DNA of 11,066 bases, from NCBI GenBank assembly GCA_036939355.1, contig JALLAP010001331.1, positions 1 to 11,066 on the forward strand, written 5' to 3'. The notes under the pieces were generated by a model. That model was not told the origin of the DNA. It worked only from the letters and a program-made list of their open reading frames with translations, and did not search any database. Shown piece by piece: positions 5,860 through 11,066 of this stretch; the stretch's first letter is position 1; the number at the start of each line of letters is the position of its first letter. The position numbers and the translations under genes are program-made. The DNA is from Thalassiosira profunda. Lineage: Eukaryota > Bacillariophyta > Thalassiosirophyceae > Thalassiosirales > Thalassiosiraceae.

Positions 5860-8290
5860 TCAATCTCTCTGGTACTTGCTCACTTTTCTGGCGTAGTACT
5901 CCTTCAGAATCGGGCATCTGATGATATTTGCAAACAAATCGTCGAACGAGGCACATTCTGGAACGCTGTTGCAAATCGTTGGCAGCCTGTCTGCATTGAC
6001 CACAAACAACACGCAAAATCTGACCCATGCAACAACTTCACTGGCATCTTTAGTAGCGTGATGCTGTCTGAACTCGATGGTCGGCTAGCGAAAAGAAATG
6101 TTGTCAGTGGGTACCCAATTGTGACATCGAAACAATCGTCAAAAGGAGCAACTCACCTGGCGACCAGTCTTCAGATTCTGGAGATTCATTTTGTGATACC
6201 TTTCCCGGACGCCAGGATTCATGATGTCATACAGCTCGTCGCGACTCTGACAACACTCTATTGCTTCAAGGGATCCTTCCAGTGTTTCATATGATGCCAT
6301 CATCGAAAGAAGGTTGCTCTCAAAGTAGGAGTGAGACTTCTCGCTGCCCGTCCGGCGATGGGGAGGCAGGAAGGAGTCGATGACTTCTTCGTACAGAAGG
6401 AATTGCTGGCAAATGCTCTTCATGCCTTGCAGACTCAAAGATTTTGCTTCGACATGAATGTGGACTCCCATGCTGTCGTTCACTCTGACGCACGCTACAT
6501 CTGTCGTTACATTCACCACGTTGGAGAGCAAATCGAGTCCAGCGTTCCCTGACAAGATTGGAGACACGAGCTCGAAGAGAGCGCTGTGCGGATTCTGCGC
6601 GTTGGCCGAAAGCTTTTGTCGTGGACGAGCTTCCACTTATCGTGTTTGGAAGCGCTTCGATCAGATTCCTTTGAAGACCCTTTCTGTTGAAAGAAGAAGC
6701 CTCCTTGCGCAGCCCCGCCCTTCACACCTTTACCAGATCGCTCACTTCTGACGACATCTATCGATGCATGTTGTTCGAGACTCGGTGCCAAATTCCGCAT
6801 GAAGTTGCCAGAAGCGCAGGAGAGCTCCAGCTCCACACCAAAGTTGACATCGGGAGTTTGCGCATTTGTGAAGTCAAGGCATGCGCTGCCCCCTGCAGCC
6901 GGTGAGATGATCTCCATTGGCAGCAAGAAGCCTTCGTGATAGAGCAGCCCCGACAGATCATTCAGCCCTTCGTTCGCGACGCAATCCAGCAGGTGTTCCT
7001 CCAATGCGACACCCAAGTCGTTGGATACCTCCACAATCTTTATTGTTTCGCCGCGCAAATACCCGGTCGGACGTTCGATGCCCTCGGGGTCAGTGGCATA
7101 AGTAATCTCGACCATAGGCACAGAATCTGGACCGAGGCAACAGCCGCTGAACTCGATTGCTTGAAACTTGGTCTGGCGTACATTTTGCAGAATGATTCCT
7201 CCATAGCGGTCGCATAAATACAACACAACCATTTGCACAGTCAACACTCTTGCATAGAAATTCCCTTTGTGAGTAGATGCTGCGTCGATTGGAAATCCCT
7301 TGACCTTCTCGGCTATGTCAGCGCCATTGTGTTTGTTGTGGGCGCCCTCCAAGATCAGCTCCTGTTCCTCTGGAGAGAAGCTGTATGCGAAAAACTGCTC
7401 AAGAAAGTCCTCATGCGTAGACTCATCCCACGGCTCCATTGGCAAGTCTCCCTGTTGTTGCAGCATTTTCAACGTCCGCCGTATGCACTTGTTTGTTTGT
7501 GCCATTGACGCATCATCACTGCTGCTGTCGTCATCGCTGCCGCTGCTTGCAATATCAACGTCATCAGAAGTATATCTGTTCGCGTGCGCACGTGCAAGTA
7601 CGTCCAGCCTCGGATCGACCGTCGCGTCTCTGCCCACCACCTCCCATCCACCCTCCTCGCCATCATTCGGGTGGGCATCAAAGAATCCAATTTCAGATAG
7701 CTCGTCATGCATCAAAATGACATAATGCGGCTCCCTCCCATCTGCCCAATAGGAGGTCATCCCGGGCAAATCAAACCCGTCCTTTTTCCACCGCGATCCC
7801 ACCACCGTTGCGTTCATAGATTTGCTTTTATCATCATCAAAGTAATTCAGTAGCTTTGTTCCGTAAGGATGCTGACCCAGGTGGCTGCCAAAGACTTTAT
7901 CATTCTCTGGGAAAACCTGTGGCATCTTGACTTGCATTTTCCCATGCCATTCAACCAGGGCTGCCTCAGAGATGAAGACACCGACACTGCAAATCTGATG
8001 TGGTTAGAAGGTGCACCATGCTTCTGTGATGAATACAAATTTGCGATATCCACTCACTCCCGATCGCCCGGGTTCTCGTCGATCTCTCTGTTCTGGTCAA
8101 TGAAACTCATGCAGCAAATGTGGCAAGTCTCCAAGTGGTGCTCGGCGCACAACGTGCGTCCGAACTCGTCGAATGTTATGTCAGGGATTGCATCGTATCC
8201 ATCTGATGATGGTGCATCTCGCGGGCCACTGCCGTTCCGTTTGCCCCCTCCCTTCTTCTTGCGCCCTTTTCCTTTGGCGCCTTTGGGCAT
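5860..8290 (-). CDS. Amidoligase (COOH-NH2 ligase) fused to a Cys/His-rich N-terminal module; one frame break
   Basis: Exons 8290-8058, 7986-6157 and 6084-5860 (TGA 5862-5860). With one missing base allowed for in exon 2, the product is 762 residues. The N-terminus is Lys/Gly-rich (MPKGAKGKGRKKK), then FGRTLCAEHHLETCHICC (43-60), a C-x3-H-x4-C-x2-C putative metal site. The middle (about 95-455) is unrecognised, with an acidic Ser/Asp run near 220-238. The C-terminal domain matches Amidoligase_2: FGVELEL (460-466), W-K-L-V-H-D-K-S (529-536), FELVSPIL (549-556), GVHIHV (585-590), YEEVID, and IEFRQHHAT (691-699) after intron 2. These proteins use ATP to join an amine to a carboxylate within a glutamine-synthetase-like fold; the substrate here is unknown. 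DKS and ELVSP lie in different frames less than 45 nt apart, too close for an intron, so this is a sequencing error or a real lesion. An upstream ATG at 8311 would add seven residues. Confidence 0.83.
6085..6156 (-). other. Intron 2 of the amidoligase gene (72 nt, phase 0)
   Basis: On the minus strand the donor GTGAGT follows ...KTGRQ and the acceptor CGCTAG precedes PTIEFRQH. A CTGAC branch-like site lies at 6107-6103. The unspliced frame stops after five codons, and splicing restores the family's final IEFR-x-H motif, so the junction is well supported. Confidence 0.92.
6575..6612 (-). other. Frame break inside the amidoligase catalytic domain
   Basis: Upstream, the W-x3-H-D-K-S motif is read to about 6612. 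Downstream, FELVSPIL is read in a different frame from about 6575. The offset equals one missing base (or two extra). The T run read as TTT on the coding strand (6611-6609) is a candidate site, because a fourth T would merge the frames with no stop. No GT-AG pair of workable size fits between the motifs. Confidence 0.8.
7987..8057 (-). other. Intron 1 of the amidoligase gene (71 nt, phase 2)
   Basis: Donor GTGAGT after ...PGDR, acceptor ATTTGCAG at 7987, branch-like CTAAC at 8007-8003. Splicing at this acceptor joins GDR-D-VGVFISEAALVEWHGKM in the long downstream frame, whereas the nearer CTCTGAG acceptor (ending at 7965) would put the transcript out of frame. The intron also contains GGTGCACC at 8010-8017. 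Confidence 0.87.
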
Positions 8291-8484
8291 TTTGTTTATT
8301 GGCATTACCAACTGCGGCAGAGATGCTTGGTGGGGCAGGGGCTGCGGAGGGGCGACTGGCGGCGCCGCGGCGGGCTAGAGGAGGCGAGAGGTTGGCAGGT
8401 GGCAGGAGGAGAGGGCGAGCGGGAAGGAGAGAGGGAGGCAGGGGTGTGTGATGCAGCTGCCACAAAGCCACACAACCAACGACC
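8291..8484. promoter_or_regulatory. Divergent promoter between amidoligase and SAP-like membrane protein genes
   Basis: Roughly 190 bp separate the two start codons (174 bp if the amidoligase starts at 8311). A G+A-rich stretch on the + strand runs from about 8376 to 8440, next to the plus-strand ATG. No TATA box is seen. Confidence 0.55.
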
Positions 8485-9666
8485 ATGGACATCACCAGGG
8501 ACATCACCAGGCGCCGAAGGGTGGGGCGGGGCGCCCTGCTCTTCTTCATGCTGATACCGCTCATACTGATGGCAAGGCCTGCCTCTGCGGCTGGCATTCT
8601 CACAGACGTAGTATCCTCTGCAATCGACTGGGTGTACCCACCAGAGGAACGGTACATCGACGATGATTTCGAGACGAAGACGCTCAACATCGTGGAGATC
8701 TCGGAGATGCGCGCGAGAGACATCAAGCGGCGGCTGGCGCGGAAGCACGGGTATGGGGCCGACGAATTGGGACGCATGATCGACAAGAAGGATCTGATCA
8801 ACGCGCTTTCGTACGCAGAGCACAAGGAGTACCAGCAGGAGACGGACCGGAGGAAGTGGATTCGGTTCAAGACGACGGTGATTTACACGTGCGTGGCGGT
8901 GATGGGGGTGATGTTCTGGCCTCTAGTGAGGCAGGCAGTGGTGGTGGCGCGTGTCAATTTTGAGGTGTATACTGGTGAGATGGATATTGATATTGATTGC
9001 AGCGAGGGAGGCGAACGATTGCAAATGCAACTCACATTCACACTATCACAACTTGAAGACCGAAGGAAACACGAGATGGGGAGATGCCGCGACCTGCAAT
9101 CATGGAAGGGATACTTTGGAATATTCCTCCTGTTCGTCATTGATGGGCTTTCTCTGTGGCTGTCAACCTCAGTCCTCCTCTCGTGGGTCATGTCCTCGAA
9201 ATGGTTCTTTCCTACGCCCAACATTCCCGTGAGGCCTGCCCAGTTGCTCACGCCCACCGGCGGGGATCCGGGTGCATTGGGTAGATACGGCATTAACGTC
9301 GGCCCAATGGCAATCTCGTGGCTGTTCCGCTTCATCAACGGCAGAGTAGAAACCTTCATCGGAAAAGCGATGTCCGATGCAGTAAAGAAAGCGAAGAGGA
9401 AGGAGAAGGATGCTCTGAAGAAACTGCGGAAGGAGGAGCGAGCGAGGGAGAAGGAGGCGAGAAGGGAAGCCAAGAGACAGGCAAAGGAGGCAAAGAAGGC
9501 CAGAGAGGCGCAGATGGCCCAAGACAGCGATTCAGAGGACGGGGACGGCGACTCGGACGGCGACTCGGACGGCGACGCGTCATACTGTGGGATGACTGCG
9601 AGCAATCTCGATTCTATAAGACGGACCCCCATGCCAACTTCGGTCAACTTTGACGAGTTGGACTAA
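8485..9666 (+). CDS. Secretory-pathway membrane protein with SAP/ARMET-like segment and charged C-terminal tail
   Basis: Exons 8485-8974 and 9059-9666 (phase 1 junction) give 365 residues. A basic start, MDITRDITRRRR, precedes a hydrophobic segment (about 17-37) ending PASAAG, which looks like a cleavable signal peptide. Residues about 66-113 (IVEISEMRARDIKRRL...DELGRMIDKKDLINAL) resemble the SAP-like helical bundle of MANF/CDNF-type proteins. Two transmembrane segments follow (about 128-150 and 182-208), then a GINVGPMAISWLFRFING stretch that may dip into the membrane. The tail (about 270-318) is a Lys/Arg/Glu/Ala-rich predicted coiled coil, then an acidic DGDS repeat run. The topology suggests ER or another secretory membrane, with the SAP-like part in the lumen if the signal is cleaved. 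I do not recognise a named orthologue. A 12-bp tandem duplication in the first codons doubles DITR. Its stop lies 22 bp from the stop of the TAF11 gene. Confidence 0.8.
   Translation: MDITRDITRRRRVGRGALLFFMLIPLILMARPASAAGILTDVVSSAIDWVYPPEERYIDDDFETKTLNIVEISEMRARDIKRRLARKHGYGADELGRMIDKKDLINALSYAEHKEYQQETDRRKWIRFKTTVIYTCVAVMGVMFWPLVRQAVVVARVNFEVYTGEMDIDIDCSEGGERLQMQLTFTLSQLEDRRKHEMGRCRDLQSWKGYFGIFLLFVIDGLSLWLSTSVLLSWVMSSKWFFPTPNIPVRPAQLLTPTGGDPGALGRYGINVGPMAISWLFRFINGRVETFIGKAMSDAVKKAKRKEKDALKKLRKEERAREKEARREAKRQAKEAKKAREAQMAQDSDSEDGDGDSDGDSDGDASYCGMTASNLDSIRRTPMPTSVNFDELD
8488..8511 (+). repeat. 12-bp tandem duplication at the N-terminal coding end
   Basis: GACATCACCAGG occurs twice back to back (8488-8499, 8500-8511), encoding the doubled DITR just after the start methionine. 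Confidence 0.95.
8975..9058 (+). other. Intron of the SAP-like membrane protein gene (84 nt, phase 1, stop-free)
   Basis: GTGAGA donor after VYT-G and TTGAAG acceptor at 9058. The length is a multiple of three with no stop, so retention would add 28 residues (GEMDIDIDCSEG...). I favour an intron because splicing gives a basic amphipathic join, NFEVYTDRRKHEMGRCRDL, between two membrane segments, and because the stretch is AT-richer than its flanks. A TTGCAA lies at 9019-9024. Confidence 0.72.
9544..9579 (+). repeat. Three 12-bp tandem repeats encoding DGDS
   Basis: GACGGCGACTCG at 9544-9555 and 9556-9567, then a one-base variant (GACGGCGACGCG) at 9568-9579, encoding DGDS-DGDS-DGDA in the acidic tail. 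Confidence 0.95.
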
Positions 9667-9688
9667 AGAAAGAGGGCATTGATTCGCC

Positions 9689-10765
9689 TTATTCCCCATT
9701 TGCTTTGGCTTCCTCCTCCTCGACCTCCATCTTGCTATCATCCCCTGGCGGGCTCTCCTCCTCTTCATCCACCGCGTTGTCAAATGCCTCCTGCGCTGCG
9801 AGCGCCGCCAAATGGCACGCCCGGCCCCTGTCCACTGTCCCCAGCGCCGCAGCCTCGGCGGTGCCCACCCCTGTGCTCTGATTCAGACCCTTCTTCCCGC
9901 CCTCGACGCGGCCCGACATCCAAAATCCAGGATCGACGCCCGCCCGCGCCCGATGCCGGTGCGCTTCCAAGAAGTGATGGGGCTGGAGCGGCTTCTTTGT
10001 TAGAGATTCAGCGTCTGCATCTCCGCTCAACTTTTTCTCTTCCTCTTCGGCATCGGCCACCCTCTTTGCAGCGGCAACCAGCCTTTGCCCGTAGCATTTC
10101 GCCAATGTTGATACCACCGCCACAATTTCGGAGGATGATTTGGGCACCACGAGGTTGTCAAGTGGCGGAGTGCTTCCTCCCCCGCTGTTTTCACCGTTTC
10201 CTCCATTGCCGCCCCCTCCCAGAAAGTATGGAAGAGGCTGGTCCATTGCAGCGCGTCTCCTCTTGGACTCTTCCTTCAACATCTTCCTCTTGCTCTCCTT
10301 CTTTCGTTTCTTTGAGGCGGTGGCCTTCTTGGACGAATCTGCATCTGATGTATCCGTGACCGTGGCTGCAGCGCTGTTGTCTTGAGATGCACCCTCACCC
10401 GCCATGCTGCTCCCCAAACCCACCACGGCCCCCCTCCGATTCAGGTACCTCCGCTCGGCCTCCTCCACCATCATTTGCGCCACAAACTTTTCGATGGGTT
10501 TGGAGGCGAAGCCGCATCTTCGGAAGCACTCGAAGCGATATTGTTCCCCCGGCGACAGCGAGGCGTAGATTTGCGAGGCGCTCGCCTCCTCCCGCGCCTT
10601 GGCCTCGATGGCGGATCGTTTGGCCGCCTCCTCCGCCTCGAGGGCCTTGTTTGCCTCCGTGACGGATTTTACGATCGCCGCGGGGTCCCGGCCGCTGGCG
10701 GCGGCGATGGCGTTTAGGGCCTTGCCCTTGCCTTTACCTCGGACTACGGCAGGTTTGGTGGACAT
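9689..10765 (-). CDS. TAF11: TFIID subunit TAF11 homologue with a split histone fold
   Basis: Single-exon frame of 358 residues, ATG 10765-10763 to TAA 9691-9689. TAF11 (human TAFII28) pairs with TAF13 through a histone fold in the general transcription factor TFIID. Helix 1 is EQYRFECFRRCGFASKPIEKFV (about 74-95), corresponding to RYEMYRRSAFPKAAIKRL of animal TAF11. Helix 2 is SEIVAVVSTLAKCYGQRLVAAAKRVAD (about 212-238). The final helix is PLQPHHFLEAHRHRA (259-273), matching the PLQPKHMREAVRRL signature. Between helices 1 and 2 lies an insert of about 100 residues with a strong nuclear-localisation-like run (KKRKKESKRK, 152-161) and a Gly/Asn-rich segment. After the fold, GVDPGFWM and an acidic C-terminus follow. 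Animal and yeast forms have only a short loop there. The nuclear role is secure; the insert's function is unknown. Confidence 0.9.
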   Translation of the reverse strand: MSTKPAVVRGKGKGKALNAIAAASGRDPAAIVKSVTEANKALEAEEAAKRSAIEAKAREEASASQIYASLSPGEQYRFECFRRCGFASKPIEKFVAQMMVEEAERRYLNRRGAVVGLGSSMAGEGASQDNSAAATVTDTSDADSSKKATASKKRKKESKRKMLKEESKRRRAAMDQPLPYFLGGGGNGGNGENSGGGSTPPLDNLVVPKSSSEIVAVVSTLAKCYGQRLVAAAKRVADAEEEEKKLSGDADAESLTKKPLQPHHFLEAHRHRARAGVDPGFWMSGRVEGGKKGLNQSTGVGTAEAAALGTVDRGRACHLAALAAQEAFDNAVDEEEESPPGDDSKMEVEEEEAKANGE

Positions 10766-11066
10766 GGTGAAGGTGTGTTAGTGTGTTGAAGTTGAAGTGA
10801 GAGCAGTGAGAGGTGAGAGTGAGAGGCTGTGCGGGTGGGTTTAGCGGGTTCTAGATTTAGGTGTCCAATGCTAGTGCTGTTTGTTAGGAGTGGGGCTTAC
10901 GTGGGAAACCCCCGCTTATCCACTCCACATCCGCCCGCCCGCCCTCTGGCTCTTACAATACAACTAGCCTCCGCGTTGCTCCGGCTAGCGCTGCGCGAGT
11001 GTACATAGCCATAGCGTGCTGTAGCAGTGTGAAAGAGAGTGGTGAGCGTGCTGTAGCGTGTGAAAG
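10766..11066. promoter_or_regulatory. Upstream region of the TAF11 gene, ending in a direct repeat
   Basis: No gene was seen in these 301 bp. They should hold the TAF11 promoter and 5' UTR. Visible are repeated GTGAGAG-like words at 10797-10826, an ACGT core (TTACGTGG) near 10897 of the kind bound by bZIP proteins, 7-bp arms GGAGTGG/CCACTCC at 10888-10894 and 10920-10926, and the repeat at 11013-11066. Confidence 0.5.
11013..11066. repeat. Two near-identical 22-23 bp direct repeats at the window edge
   Basis: Copies at 11013-11035 and 11045-11066 share AGCGTGCTGTAGC and GTGTGAAAG, differ by one base (an extra A in the first), and start 32 bp apart. The array may continue past the window. Confidence 0.85.

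Noticed and set aside
6085..6156. Amidoligase gene ending at the stop inside intron 2
   Set aside because: Reading on after the GTGAGT gives only VSCSF-stop. Splicing adds the expected IEFRQH motif.
7965..8057. Alternative acceptor CTCTGAG for amidoligase intron 1
   Set aside because: It would put exon 2 out of frame and suggest a second lesion. The ATTTGCAG acceptor at 7987 restores the frame cleanly.
7869..8378. 169-codon + strand frame
   Set aside because: Antisense to amidoligase exon 1 and intron 1, with no supported motifs.
8181..8870. 229-codon minus-strand frame
   Set aside because: It runs through the divergent promoter and antisense to the membrane-protein gene. The composition looks like a shadow frame.
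9679..10359. 226-codon + strand frame
   Set aside because: Pro/Ser/Arg-rich mirror of the TAF11 coding strand. TAF11 motifs on the minus strand are decisive.
10920..11060. Possible tRNA or small RNA gene near the right edge
   Set aside because: No cloverleaf arms or internal promoter boxes could be assembled from the sequence.

Overview
This is a gene-dense eukaryotic nuclear window with seven protein-coding genes, six short spliceosomal introns (69-94 nt, donors GTGAGT/GTAAGG/GTGAGA, CTRAY-type branch points) and intergenic gaps as small as 22 bp. The compact layout, intron style, moderately high GC and several lineage-style proteins suggest a diatom or related stramenopile alga. These proteins include a basic MPKGxGKG-type N-terminus with a C-x3-HHLETCHICC cluster, and a small protein with VSFxPxSEV, RWYT and IEQLLSRQQ blocks. 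A Thalassiosira-like centric diatom is my best guess. This is inference from style, because no rRNA or organelle marker is present.

Layout, left to right: (1) a 5'-truncated Gfo/Idh/MocA NAD(P)-dependent oxidoreductase (+), with one in-frame 72-nt intron holding a perfect hairpin; (2) a small diatom-style protein of unknown function (-), with a hairpin just after its stop; (3) a ~700-bp spacer holding a ~95-bp tandem duplication of the 3' end of the next gene; (4) a type II membrane glycosyltransferase-like protein (-), divergent from (5) a type II membrane sulfotransferase (+, three exons), the pair sharing a 291-bp promoter with two TGGGGTGCACCG boxes 22 bp apart; (6) a three-exon gene (-) fusing a Cys/His-rich N-terminal module to a complete amidoligase (COOH-NH2 ligase) domain, whose frame is broken once inside the catalytic domain; (7) a membrane protein with a SAP/ARMET-like segment and a charged C-terminal tail (+, two exons); (8) a TAF11 subunit of TFIID (-), with its histone fold split by a long insertion; (9) a 300-bp upstream region ending in a cut-off direct repeat.

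Functionally, the glycosyltransferase-like and sulfotransferase genes look like a co-regulated Golgi glycan assembly and sulfation pair. The most unusual gene is the amidoligase, which carries every expected catalytic motif behind an N-terminal module I do not associate with that family. A recurring theme is short tandem duplication across stop codons: it occurs at the 3' end of both the glycosyltransferase-like and the sulfotransferase genes. The hexamer TTGCAA is about seven-fold over-represented.
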